Program-made: the position numbers and the translations under genes
Shown here: one piece after another, positions 33,168-41,938 of the stretch
Numbering within the stretch: the first letter of the stretch is position 1
Layout: each line of letters begins with the position of its first letter
Notes under the pieces: model-generated
Seen by the model: only the letters and a program-made list of their open reading frames with translations
Told to the model about the DNA's origin: nothing
The model's database searches: none
From: WLND01 sp040398845
GTDB taxonomy: Bacteria > Actinomycetota > Actinomycetes > S36-B12
Reading direction: 5' to 3'
NCBI GenBank assembly: GCA_040398845.1
Contig: JBBATH010000015.1
Location: forward strand, 39,769-103,768
Length of the DNA: 64,000 nucleotides

Positions 33168-33523
33168 CGAGGTCCGCCGATGAGTCGCGCCGAAGCGATC
33201 TCAAGACGGACACTGGCCTCGGTCAGATACGCGGCCGTCACGAAATCGGACAAGCCACCCGGAGCAAAGTGTCGATCTGCAGCGGCAACCTGCTCGTCGG
33301 TCATTGATGACACGTCAATGAGCATCTGGTCGACGAGGGCGAGGCAGTCGGCCTCCATCGCGGACAAGGGAGCATGCTCGGTGCTGGCTGGAGCCCCGCA
33401 GAGCGTGGCGCGGATCCGATCTTGAACGAGGACAAAAAGTCCGGGATCGCAGAGTTCTTCGGTCCTGGCTCGCGCCCCCTCGAAGGCTGCAGCCGCATCG
33501 GGCTGCAGCACATCGAGGGTCAC
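33164..33523 (-). CDS. Helical protein, partner of the AhpD-like gene
   Basis: A 119-residue, mostly helical acidic protein. It has SAMEADCLALVDQMLIDVSSMTDE and a hydrophobic FVTAAYLTEASVRLEIA segment, which resemble half of an AhpD-like fold but without a CxxC. It may be a non-catalytic subunit or a regulatory half; function unknown. It is translationally coupled to the AhpD-like gene. Confidence 0.65.
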   Translation of the reverse strand: MTLDVLQPDAAAAFEGARARTEELCDPGLFVLVQDRIRATLCGAPASTEHAPLSAMEADCLALVDQMLIDVSSMTDEQVAAADRHFAPGGLSDFVTAAYLTEASVRLEIASARLIGGPR

Positions 33524-33550
33524 GCGATCAGGGTAGCGGTGGGATGTCCG

Positions 33551-33943
33551 TTAGGACTTGAGCTTCCACTGCTGACGCGTTGCTGCACTCGCGTTGCAGG
33601 TGTCCCACGTGAGGCCGCGCTTGAGGTGAACGGGGCTGCCGCCGCCGCCCTCAGTGGTGTTCGTGCCAGCGGTGAGGCACAGTGAACTGGATGCGACCGG
33701 CTTGATCTGACCGCTCTTGTTCATGGTGATCGCCTTGAGCCCGGAAGCGCCACATGAGGTGAGGGTGACGTTGCTGCCGGCGCTCACGCCGGTGCCGACG
33801 ACGCAAACGCTGAACGATGGGAACCGAAGGGAGCCCTTGGCGACACCACTCGTCGTGACACCTTGGTCAACAGCGATGCTGCCCTCGTAGTCGTAGCAGG
33901 TGTGGGCCGGCTGCTCCGAAGTTGCACCACCGTGAAAACACGG
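33551..33943 (-). pseudogene. 5'-truncated ricin-type beta-trefoil lectin fragment
   Basis: The minus-strand frame reads about 130 codons of beta-trefoil lectin: TCYDYEGSIAVDQG, VCVVGTG, SLCLTAGT and the terminal QQWKLKS, the QxW ending of ricin B repeats. There is no ATG, GTG or TTG in frame upstream before the stop near 33952, except the GTG at 33787, which would give only 78 residues and cut the fold. The upstream part ends in the hairpin repeat at 33924-33945. It looks like the 3' end of a secreted lectin gene cut by a rearrangement at the repeat. Confidence 0.6.
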
Positions 33944-33945
33944 TG
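33924..33945 (-). repeat. Hairpin repeat, copy 2 of 2
   Basis: Exact reverse complement of 22498-22519; core CACCGTG-AAAA-CACGGTG. It lies between the lectin fragment and the leader of the secreted protein at 34003. Confidence 0.7.
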
Positions 33946-34002
33946 TTCATTTGTGACCTAGGGCACAATAGGACTCTCACGTTGAGGGTCGGAGGCGGTA
34001 CG

Positions 34003-34776
34003 GTGCTCAGGACATCAATTATTCGCACCGTCGTAGCTTTGATGGCAATGTCCATTGCCCTCGGGGCTGTTCCATCGCCTGCGAACGCAGTGAACGACCC
34101 ATACGGCGTGTTCGTGGACTCCCAGACGGGGGAGCGCTGGGTGACCATGTCGCCGTCTGAATACCGTGCCAACGCGATCACGCTCGACATGCAGGCCCGG
34201 ATGGAGGCGCTATCGGACGGTGACTTCAAGGCAGGCGCCGACTGGGTGTTCGATGGCACCCCTGACCCGAGGTGGGATGTCTTTCAGATTGGTGACGTCA
34301 CGCGATTCCGAAGCGTCGAGTCGAAGCGCACAATGATTGAATACGTAACAGATGAAGAGGTCTGCACCCGAAAGGTATCGAAGGCCTCAAACGACTCCCT
34401 GAAGGTTGATCGAACGGCCCGGTGGACCTGCAATCCGTCGACTGCAAGTACCCCCGACAGCCGCGAGTTCGTCCAGTCTTTTCTGCCACTTTCTGTCGGA
34501 TCTTCAGCCAAGGACGACAAGGACCGGGTCCTCATGAAGGAGGTCGCGAGTGTGCCGGCACCAGGGACTTCGAATGCGACCCTAGTCATCTTCATCAGGG
34601 AGATCAGCCTGCTTCGGAGCTACGGTCTCTTTGCCGGCCCGACGGAGCACCACGAATTTACGACGACCGCCACGAACATGGAAACGGTCGAGCAGGCCTT
34701 CAATGGACACGCGTGGCTTATGGGCAACTTCGTGCTCTCGACCACGAGCCTTCCTCGCCTACCCAGGATTCCTTAG
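34003..34776 (+). CDS. Secreted protein of unknown function
   Basis: A 257-residue protein. The start is GTG at 34003, fixed by GGAGG (33991-33995) seven bases upstream. A signal peptide follows (IIRTVVALMAMSIALGAVPS ending at SPANA). The mature part is beta-rich with two cysteines (VCTRKV, WTCNPS) that may pair, and it resembles LppX/LprG-type or outer-envelope sensor folds only vaguely. No family is claimed. Its stop codon overlaps the stop of the convergent DUF4442 gene. Confidence 0.7.
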   Translation: MLRTSIIRTVVALMAMSIALGAVPSPANAVNDPYGVFVDSQTGERWVTMSPSEYRANAITLDMQARMEALSDGDFKAGADWVFDGTPDPRWDVFQIGDVTRFRSVESKRTMIEYVTDEEVCTRKVSKASNDSLKVDRTARWTCNPSTASTPDSREFVQSFLPLSVGSSAKDDKDRVLMKEVASVPAPGTSNATLVIFIREISLLRSYGLFAGPTEHHEFTTTATNMETVEQAFNGHAWLMGNFVLSTTSLPRLPRIP

Positions 34777-35243
34777 AGCCCGTTAGGCCGCAGGGCCTTC
34801 AACGTCCAGCGGGTTCGGAGGCGTCCGGTGACCGTGCCCTCAGCGTCGGTGATGTCGGCGATGACCTCGAATTCGGGCCGGCCCCCCGCGTCAAACAGTG
34901 CGCGCGCGGCGTCGGCGTCGCCGGTCATTGATGCGGTTGCGGTGAGGTCACCCTTGGCGATCGAGAGGAACTCCATCCCGACGGTCATCGGTAGGAGCAC
35001 GGCACGGTCGAGCGTGTCGCCGAAGGCGGCGACTGCCGCCGCGCCAGTTGCCGACTCGGCGACGAGGAACATCGCTGCGGCATGTGGGCCGCCCACGTGG
35101 TTGCGGTACGCGGGTTGGTCGCGCAGGACAACGACGGCGCTTTCTGGCGTGATGTCATCGGCATACTCAAGCCCGAGGGTCGAGACCATCGGGACGAGGC
35201 TGTGCATGAGTGGGCCGATCGATGCACCGGGGATTCCTGACAT
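34773..35243 (-). CDS. DUF4442 hotdog-fold protein (thioesterase-like)
   Basis: A 156-residue hotdog protein: HVGGPHAAAMFLVAESATG resembles the substrate-helix region and the strand VGMEFLSIAKGDLTATA follows. DUF4442 members are related to acyl-CoA thioesterases, but the substrate is unknown. ATG 35243 was chosen over an upstream TTG. The stop overlaps that of the convergent secreted protein, leaving no room for a terminator. Confidence 0.78.
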   Translation of the reverse strand: MSGIPGASIGPLMHSLVPMVSTLGLEYADDITPESAVVVLRDQPAYRNHVGGPHAAAMFLVAESATGAAAVAAFGDTLDRAVLLPMTVGMEFLSIAKGDLTATASMTGDADAARALFDAGGRPEFEVIADITDAEGTVTGRLRTRWTLKALRPNGL

Positions 35244-35285
35244 GAGCGGAAGGGTACCGTCCAATAAGAAGGCGCGGAGCGCGGG

Positions 35286-37754
35286 TCAGCTACGGATGCG
35301 CTCGTTGGCGGGGTCGTACATGGGTTTGAGGTCAACCGTTGCCGGGTACCTCGTTCCGGCAACATCGACCTCCCAGGCCCCTTGCCCGAGGTAGTCTGCC
35401 GTGAGCGGCTCATCGGCCTCGATCATCGCCAGACCGACCGCCCCGCCGAGAGTGTGGCCATAACTTGCCGCGCGCACATAGCCGACCTGCAGGCCGTTGC
35501 GGTACACGACCTCGCCGTGGAACATGAGCGGTGCTGGGTCGAGCAACAGAACTTGGACGAGGCGGCGCCTGAGCGGCCCGGCCGCCTTCTTCGCGGCCAC
35601 GGCATCATGGCCGATAAATCCCTGATCCTTGTCGAGGGCAACGGCAAAGCCGAGGCCTGCCTCGAGTACGCAGTCGGTGTTGTCGATGTCGTGTCCGTAG
35701 TCGCGGTAAGCCTTCTCCATGCGCAGGCTCGCGAGCGCCTTCAAGCCGACATGGCGCAGGTCGAGGGGTGCACCGGCCTCGAGGAGGCGCCCGTACACGT
35801 GCATCGCCTGCTCCGTCGAGGGGTAGAGCTCGTAGCCGAGCTCACCGAGATAGGTGATGCGCACGCACAGGACCCGGGCAAATCCGAGATCGATCATTCG
35901 CGCGGTTCGAAACGGGAACGCCTCGTTTGAGAGGTCGACGGTCGTCAGGCTTTGGAGGAGCTGACGTGAGTGGGGGCCTTGCACGTTGATCTGGGCGTAG
36001 GCGGCGGTGACATCGCTCACGAAGGCATGCGAGTCGCCAATGTGACGACGGAGCCAGCCAAGCGCGTGCTGGCGCGCATTGTCGGATGCCACCACCATGA
36101 AGGTCTCGTCATCGAGTTTCGTCACTGTGAGATCGGCCTCGATGAGCCCGGCCGCATTGAGCCACTGGGTGTAGGTGATCACGCCGGGCGCGCCGTCGAC
36201 CCGATTCGCCGAGACCCTCTCAAGCACCGCGCCTGCGTCGCGGCCCTGCACGAGGAACTTCGACATGAAGGACATGTCCATGAGGCCGACTCCCTCACGA
36301 ACGGCCCGGTGCTCATCCGCCCAGTAGTCGAACCAGTGCTCCCGTCCCCACGACAGGGTTGCTTCACGCGGCTCGATGCCCGCCGGGGTGAACCAGTCGG
36401 CGCCCTCCCAGCCGCTGACTTCGCGGAAGAACGCCTGATGTTCAACGAGACCGGCGTGAATGGGGGAGAGCCCCACCCCGCGAGCGGTGAGCATCGACCG
36501 GTTCGGAAAGTGTGAGGCGTAGACCATCCCGAGTGACTCGACGGTTCGCGCAGCACGGTAGTCGGGGGTGGCCTGGCCGGGCTGGAGCCGGTTGATCGTG
36601 AACCCGGTGACGTCGACATCCGGCTGGCCGCTGACGATCCAGTTCGCGAGCACTCGGCCGAGCCCACCACCGGTGAGGATGCCGATGGAGTTCAGGCCGG
36701 CGGCCACGAAGTAGTTCGCGACCTCGGGCGATTCTCCGACGATCGGCTGAAGGTCAGGGGTGAAGGATTCCGGGCCGCAGAAGAACTTGCGAACGCCGAC
36801 CTCATGGGAGACCGGGACCCGGTCCATTGCGCGTTCGAGGTAGGGCGCCATCCGCTCCCAGTCCGGCGGAATCTCGCCGAACGAGAACGTCTCGGGGATC
36901 CGATCGACGTGCCACGGTGCGCAGACTGACTCGAATAGACCGATCATGAGGCCGTCGCCCTCGGGGCGGTAGTAGCCGAAGGAGGACGGGTCCTCGAACA
37001 CGGGCAGGCCGGCATCGAGACCGGGGATGGTGTCGGTGATGAGGTAGTAGTGCTCGGCGGCCTGCAGGGGGATGCTCACCCCGGACCTCTCGCCGAGCTG
37101 CCTGGCCCACATGCCCGCGCAGTTCACGACGAACTCACATTCGATATCGCCTTGATCGGTGGTGACAGCGGCGACGCGTCCGCGCTTCACGACAACCCCG
37201 GTTGCGGGCACCCCCTCGATGATCTGGACTCCCTGCATGCGGGCGCCCTTTGCCATCGACATCGTGACGTCGACGGGGTTCACTCGTCCGTCGCCGGGGA
37301 CGTAGAACCCGGCCTTGAGATCATCGGTTCGCGCGAGGGGGAAGAGTTCGGAGATCTCCTTCGGCGTGATCTCATGAACGTCGACGCCAAAGACCCGGTT
37401 GAGCGCCGCGACCCTCCGGTACTCCTCGAGTCGTGCGTCATCAGCCGCGGCCTCGATGAATCCAACCGGGCTGAATCCGGTGGCGAGGCCGGTTTCGGAC
37501 TCGAGCCGCTCGTAGAGGTCGCGGCTGTACATGCGCATTGACGTTGACGTTTCTGACATTGATCCGTAGCAGACCATGAGGCCGGCGGCATGCCAGGTGG
37601 TGCCGGAGGTGAGGCGATCGCGCTCGAGGAGCACGACATCGCTCCAGCCGAGGTGGCCGAGGTGGTAGGCGATCGAGGTGCCGATGATGCCCCCGCCGAT
37701 GATGACGACGCGGGCGCGCCCCGGCAGGTCCTTCGAGGTCGCGTCGGGGTTCAC
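35286..37754 (-). CDS. FAD/GcvT-domain oxidoreductase (dimethylglycine/sarcosine dehydrogenase-like)
   Basis: An 822-residue two-part enzyme. The N-terminal half is a DAO-type FAD domain: VVIIGGGIIGTSIAY, and TTWHAAG where His55 would be the covalent FAD attachment site. The C-terminal half (about 430-800) is a GcvT-like folate-binding barrel, with YEWVDYWADEHR-type and LASLRMEKAYRDYGHDI segments. Such enzymes demethylate dimethylglycine or sarcosine and pass the methyl group to tetrahydrofolate as methylene-THF. Whether the substrate here is a glycine betaine breakdown product is inference. GTG 37754 is the likeliest start. Confidence 0.87.
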   Translation of the reverse strand: MNPDATSKDLPGRARVVIIGGGIIGTSIAYHLGHLGWSDVVLLERDRLTSGTTWHAAGLMVCYGSMSETSTSMRMYSRDLYERLESETGLATGFSPVGFIEAAADDARLEEYRRVAALNRVFGVDVHEITPKEISELFPLARTDDLKAGFYVPGDGRVNPVDVTMSMAKGARMQGVQIIEGVPATGVVVKRGRVAAVTTDQGDIECEFVVNCAGMWARQLGERSGVSIPLQAAEHYYLITDTIPGLDAGLPVFEDPSSFGYYRPEGDGLMIGLFESVCAPWHVDRIPETFSFGEIPPDWERMAPYLERAMDRVPVSHEVGVRKFFCGPESFTPDLQPIVGESPEVANYFVAAGLNSIGILTGGGLGRVLANWIVSGQPDVDVTGFTINRLQPGQATPDYRAARTVESLGMVYASHFPNRSMLTARGVGLSPIHAGLVEHQAFFREVSGWEGADWFTPAGIEPREATLSWGREHWFDYWADEHRAVREGVGLMDMSFMSKFLVQGRDAGAVLERVSANRVDGAPGVITYTQWLNAAGLIEADLTVTKLDDETFMVVASDNARQHALGWLRRHIGDSHAFVSDVTAAYAQINVQGPHSRQLLQSLTTVDLSNEAFPFRTARMIDLGFARVLCVRITYLGELGYELYPSTEQAMHVYGRLLEAGAPLDLRHVGLKALASLRMEKAYRDYGHDIDNTDCVLEAGLGFAVALDKDQGFIGHDAVAAKKAAGPLRRRLVQVLLLDPAPLMFHGEVVYRNGLQVGYVRAASYGHTLGGAVGLAMIEADEPLTADYLGQGAWEVDVAGTRYPATVDLKPMYDPANERIRS

Positions 37755-37877
37755 GAGCGCATTCTCGCATGCACTGCCGCGGGGCGGTCGACCGATCAAT
37801 GCCCGCAGAACATCGCCTGCAGTTCACCGAATCGAAGTTCTCTTGGACGTAGCGATCGGTTGCTGGTGGTACCGAAC

Positions 37878-38750
37878 CTACGGTCGTTCGTTGTCCGCGG
37901 GTTGCGGATTAGCCCTCCGGGCGTGGCGCTCCGCGATATCGAGTGCCTCGGTGGTGTCGCCCGTCAGGTCGGCTCCGAGGAAGGCCGACGTCTCAGGGAT
38001 AGCGAGACGGACGTCATTGACGTCATTCAATTCGACGAAGAGTGCATCGGTCGACAGGTCGAGCACATGACCACCATGTTGGCGGTCGGCACTGATGAAG
38101 TGCATGTGATGGCCGGGAATGGCGATGGACTTGCTGTAGGCAGGGCTCCAGAATCCGACGAGGGTGCCCGCGATGTCCGCGAAGTCGAACAGTGCCTGCC
38201 CGGCGGTGGCCGCAACGAGGTCGACCCCCGACTCGCTCTTGCAGGCGGCGCGCAGGCTCAGGGAGGTGAAAGTGCCCGTGGCGCGGATCGATACGAATCC
38301 ATTGTCGGACTTCCGCATGCGGTCGATCTCTGCCGTCAAGGCGTCATATGTCGGGACGGCCGCGAGATTTTCTTCGTAATCGGCCGCGAAGTTCACGACG
38401 GACGCGAATGGCGTGAGCTCTGAGTCGTCGGCCTCGATGACCGATCCATCGGACCGGGCCTGGTAGCAGTGCCCGTCGAGGAGAATCATCTCTCCGTCGA
38501 GGTCCTCGAAAGTCCCGAGCCCGAGATCGCCATGCCGGCGCAGATCAGCAACCGAAACGCAGCCCTGGTAGAGCCCCTGAACGAGCGCACCCGAGGTCGA
38601 GACCTGAAAGATGGAGTGGTGCTCAATATCGAGCGACTCGGCGAGTGCTGCCTGAACGATGTGACTCACGCTCTGACCACTTGTCCGTGATCGCTCGGTG
38701 AGGGCTTGCCAGATGCTGTCGGAGACACGAGTCTGAAGTAGGTGCGACAT
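37878..38750 (-). CDS. Ribbon-helix-helix domain fused to alpha-acetolactate decarboxylase
   Basis: A 290-residue fusion. Residues 1-42 look like a ribbon-helix-helix DNA-binding domain (LLQTRVSDSIWQALTERS, then SVSHIVQAALAESL). Residues 46-270 are alpha-acetolactate decarboxylase: SIFQVSTSGALVQGLYQG, HGDLGLGTFEDLDGEMILLDG, YQARSDGS and the zinc-site PGHHMHFISADRQHGGHVLDL with its histidines, each quoted only in part. The enzyme makes acetoin from acetolactate. The N-terminal domain is not part of the classical enzyme (about 240-260 residues). ATG 38750 includes it; a start after it, near residue 45, has no start codon. It diverges from the antitoxin at 38876. Confidence 0.8.
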   Translation of the reverse strand: MSHLLQTRVSDSIWQALTERSRTSGQSVSHIVQAALAESLDIEHHSIFQVSTSGALVQGLYQGCVSVADLRRHGDLGLGTFEDLDGEMILLDGHCYQARSDGSVIEADDSELTPFASVVNFAADYEENLAAVPTYDALTAEIDRMRKSDNGFVSIRATGTFTSLSLRAACKSESGVDLVAATAGQALFDFADIAGTLVGFWSPAYSKSIAIPGHHMHFISADRQHGGHVLDLSTDALFVELNDVNDVRLAIPETSAFLGADLTGDTTEALDIAERHARRANPQPADNERP

Positions 38751-38875
38751 AGCGGAGAGTATGGAGGACTGGAGCTGGGGCGACACACCGGGACCGAGTT
38801 CGACGCCGTCCGTGAGCGGACGAGTTGGCGTCCACACAACGGCAGATAGATGCAGAAATTTGCTACTCTGCGGCG

Positions 38876-39133
38876 GTGCGCACAACCCTTGATATCGACG
38901 ATGCGCTTTACCGGCTCGCGAAGTCGACCGCAGCCCACCGCGGGTGCACGGTGAGCTCGATCATTGAGGAATCCCTGCGGGTGGCGCTCCAGCCGGCCTC
39001 CGCGCCCGGGCGTTTGCCCCCGCTGTTCGTGTCGACCAAGCCCTTCGGGCTCGCTGCAGATGTAGACCCTTCGGATAACAGCGCCGTACGTGATGTTCTG
39101 GACGAAGCCGATGGCAGTAATGCTCTGCCTTGA
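38876..39133 (+). CDS. VapB-type antitoxin
   Basis: An 85-residue protein starting at GTG 38876, with the ribbon-helix-helix start VRTTLDIDDALYRLAKSTAA and an acidic, proline-rich tail that would bind the toxin. A TACTCT box lies six bases before the start, so the transcript is probably leaderless. The stop overlaps the toxin reading frame by 23 bases. The partner toxin is broken. Confidence 0.8.
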   Translation: MRTTLDIDDALYRLAKSTAAHRGCTVSSIIEESLRVALQPASAPGRLPPLFVSTKPFGLAADVDPSDNSAVRDVLDEADGSNALP

Positions 39134-39478
39134 CGTCAACGTGCTGGTCTCGGCGATTCGACCGGATGCCTCCCACCACAAGGTTGCACCGACCGCCATA
39201 GAAGTGCTGCGGCACGGCACCGAACCAGTCGCCCTCCGCCCCGAAGTTGCCGTGGGCTTTCTGAGGGTGGTCACGAACCGGCGAATCTTCACGAGCCCAC
39301 AGACAGCCGCTGGGCAGTATTCGAGGGCCTCGTCCGCGGGAAGAATTTCCTGGGCGGCGACATCCACGATGCGCTACTGGCGAGCGCGAGCATTGACATG
39401 AATGCAACGCTTGTGACCGCTGATCAAGGATTTGCGCGGTTTCCCGGCCTGAGGACACGCCTGATCGTCAATCTCTGA
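39111..39478 (+). pseudogene. VapC-type PIN-domain toxin, frameshifted and deleted
   Basis: The first part reads MLCLDVNVLVSAIRPD with the first PIN aspartate, to RIFTSPQT. The frame then changes and another frame continues WAVFEGLVRGKNFLGGDIHDALLAS and ATLVTADQGFARFPGL to the stop at 39478, the second half of a PIN domain. Compared with usual VapC proteins about 20 residues are also missing at the joint near 39300. The ribonuclease should be inactive. Confidence 0.8.
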
Positions 39479-39480
39479 GG

Positions 39481-40368
39481 CTAGGTGATCGAGGCCCGGT
39501 AGATGCTCTCGATTGAGGCGTCGAGCGCGGCATTGAACTCGGCATCGCTTTGCTGCACAGTGAGACCCTCGGTGAGCGCCCGGGAGAAACTCGCGACGAC
39601 GCCGTGGTTGCGGGCGAGCAGCGCGTTGGCGTCGTCGCGCGAGTAGCCGCCGGAGAGCGCGACGACCCGCAGGACCCGGGGATGGCTAACGAGGTCAGCG
39701 TAGAAGTCGTCCTCTTCTGGCAGGGTCAACTTGAGCATGACGACCTCGTCGTCGATGAGGCTTGCGAGCCGATCGAGGAGGGCTTCCTTGAGCAGGGTCT
39801 CGGCACCCGCCTTCTCGGGACTGTGGATGTCGACCTCCGGCTCGATGATCGGGACGAGGCCGGCGGCGAGGATCTGGCGTCCGACCTCGAACTGCTGGTC
39901 GACGACGGCTTTAATGCCAGCCGTGTTGGCGAGCTTGATGACCGAACGCATCTTCGTCCCGAACACGCCCTTGTCCTTCGCCCGAGAAAGGAGGGCATCG
40001 AGATCGGGCATCGGCTTCATCACCTGAGCGCCATCAACCTCGTCGGCGAGGCCCTTGTCGACCTTCAGAAATGGCACAACCCTCTTGACGTCCCAAAGGT
40101 AGGCGGCGGCACCTTGGCCCTCGATCTCGCGATCCATGGTCATCTCGAACAGGATCGCACCGAGGACACGGTCGCCGGTGAACGCCGGGCTCGTAACAAT
40201 GCGACTGCGCATCTGGTGGACGAGGTCGAACATCTGCTCGTCTCCTGAGTAGGAGCCCTCATCGATGCCGTAGAGGCCCAAGGCCTTGGGAGTGCTGCCG
40301 CCGCTCTGGTCAAGGGCTGCGATAAACCCCCGGTCTGACCTCATCTTTTCGAACTGCTCAGGGTTCAT
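39481..40368 (-). CDS. Fructose-bisphosphate aldolase, class I (bacterial short type)
   Basis: A 295-residue Schiff-base aldolase splitting fructose 1,6-bisphosphate. The N-terminus has GFIAALDQSGGSTPKAL, the centre VVPFLKVDKGL and IEPEVDIHSPEKA, and the Schiff-base lysine should be in VVMLKLTLPEE, followed by LSGGYSRDDAN. This is the bacterial class I form of about 295 residues. The ATG at 40368 is in a good family context. It is transcribed alone, divergent from the ruined HipBA locus. Confidence 0.92.
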   Translation of the reverse strand: MNPEQFEKMRSDRGFIAALDQSGGSTPKALGLYGIDEGSYSGDEQMFDLVHQMRSRIVTSPAFTGDRVLGAILFEMTMDREIEGQGAAAYLWDVKRVVPFLKVDKGLADEVDGAQVMKPMPDLDALLSRAKDKGVFGTKMRSVIKLANTAGIKAVVDQQFEVGRQILAAGLVPIIEPEVDIHSPEKAGAETLLKEALLDRLASLIDDEVVMLKLTLPEEDDFYADLVSHPRVLRVVALSGGYSRDDANALLARNHGVVASFSRALTEGLTVQQSDAEFNAALDASIESIYRASIT

Positions 40369-40450
40369 GCCTCATCCTCTCATCGACTTCCGACGATACT
40401 GGGCGATGAGTCGGGAGTCTCGCGCTGACGGATGCTCCTGCACCATATTC

Positions 40451-40518
40451 GTCTTCGTTCGTGGACATTTGCTATTGTCTACGCTCGTAGATGCTTGGTG
40501 AAGTCTTCGTTCGTTGAC
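40451..40518 (+). promoter_or_regulatory. Repeats and palindrome upstream of hipB remnant
   Basis: GTCTTCGTTCGTGGAC at 40451-40466 is repeated at 40503-40518 with one mismatch, flanking a perfect palindrome TCTACG-CT-CGTAGA (40478-40491). The layout suits an operator of a HipB-like autoregulator, although the downstream hipB is disrupted. Confidence 0.5.
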
Positions 40519-40531
40519 GGAAGATGGTCCA

Positions 40532-40906
40532 GTGTCGGACACAGTCATCTCGGACTGGATCAAACTGGGCGCATGCGTGCGCGCAGCCCGACACGAGCGC
40601 GGCTGGACCCAGATCTAACTGGCTCAGCGTGCGGGCGTCTCCCGTGCCTGGTTAGCGAGGCTGGAACCCGGGCACCGCCGGGCGGAACTTGAGTCGATCC
40701 TGCGCCTGTTCACTGCACTCGACTTGCGACTCTTCGCACGAGCGAGCGACCCGGGAGGCCTCAACGGCGAGCCGGAGGCAGGGCAGGTTCTGAACCTCAT
40801 CGCAGCGGAGGCGGCCGTTGCCGATTCCCGGTCAGCGGCTGCCGAGCGGCGGCAGCGGTCCTGGCAGTTGGCGGCGCAAGTGGCCCGGTCACCCGGTGGA
40901 GCGTGA
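40532..40906 (+). pseudogene. HipB-like XRE antitoxin, nonsense-mutated
   Basis: From GTG 40532 the frame reads SDTVISDWIKLGACVRAARH and RGWTQI, then a TAA (40617-40619), then LAQRAGVSRAWLARLEPGHR and LESILRLFTALDL, an XRE helix-turn-helix of the HipB type. The stop falls inside the DNA-binding domain. The frame stays open to 40906, where the stop overlaps the start of the HipA remnant by GTGA, the usual hipBA junction. Confidence 0.75.
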
Positions 40907-41928
40907 ACGGGGAGCGGCTTTGCGTGCTCCTCGCTGGAACGCTGATTGGCTGGCTCGAACGTGACGGCGGGGCAGGCCAACCCACGTTCACCTACGAACC
41001 CGAGTACGTGCGCAGTGGCACCGTATCTGCACGGACTCCTCCCTGAGAGTGAGGCAACGCGGGAGCGCTGGGCCATTCGAACCGCATCGAACGCGGATGA
41101 TCCCTTTGGCATGCTTGCCAGCATGGGCTGGGATTGTCCGGGCGCCTGCGCGACTTGAGGCAAGACCACGCGTCATGGACCATGCCAGCGGAGCACTGGT
41201 CACTGGGCGGACAGCAAGAGAAGTTCGCGCTCGCACGTATCGGTGGCAGGTGGCATGAAGCGCACGGCGCGGCGGCGACCACTCACATCGTCAAGCCAGG
41301 CATCAGGCACCTGCAGAACCAGGCGCTCGTCGAGCACGTCACCATGTCGGCGGCTGCAGCATTAGGACTCGAGATCGCTGGATCGAATTTCGTCAAATTC
41401 GAGGACGAATGGGCGATTGTCGCCAGAACGGTTCGACAGATTCGGCATGGGTGGAGGCGGGATCGGAAGACTGCACCAGGAGGACTTCTGTCAGGCCCTT
41501 GGCCGGATGCCGTCCGCGAAGTACGAGCAGCGTGGGGGGCCAACCCTCGGTGACATGGTTCGCGTGATTCGACAAGAGTCCACTCGCCAGGAGTCCGACA
41601 TTCTCGCGCTCGCCGACTTCCTCATCATCAATGTGGTGGCGGGAGCACCGGACGGGCATTCGAAAAAGATTACAATCCTACGCGTCCGGCGCCACGTGGG
41701 TCGCGCCGTTGTACGACCTCGCGACAGTGGGACAAGGCCGCGACCACTCTGGGTCTATCCGTTGACTTGCTGACGGCACGTGTAGGTTTCCTAGCGCGAG
41801 GCTTTCCAAAGGCATTCGACTCGGCGGTTCACTCAATGATCGCCGTCTCCGGATCGGAGGCGGTACTTGAGCGCGCAAAGAAGAACCTCACGCCTCACTG
41901 CGAGCGGATCGTGGCCCAGCTCGGTTGA
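40903..41928 (+). pseudogene. HipA-like kinase toxin, multiply frameshifted
   Basis: Pieces of HipA appear in order but in different frames: RLCVLLAGTLIGWLERDGG and FTYEPEYVRSG, then LHGLLPESEATRERWAIRT and DPFGMLASMGWDCPGA, then GGQQEKFALARIGGRW and THIVKPGI, then RLHQEDFCQALGRMPSAKY, and VVAGAPDGHSKK, a changed form of the NxxxGxxDxHxKN motif. At least four frame changes are needed. The kinase cannot be made. The remnant ends 10 bases before the recQ stop. Confidence 0.75.
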
Positions 41929-41938
41929 GGAAACCCTG

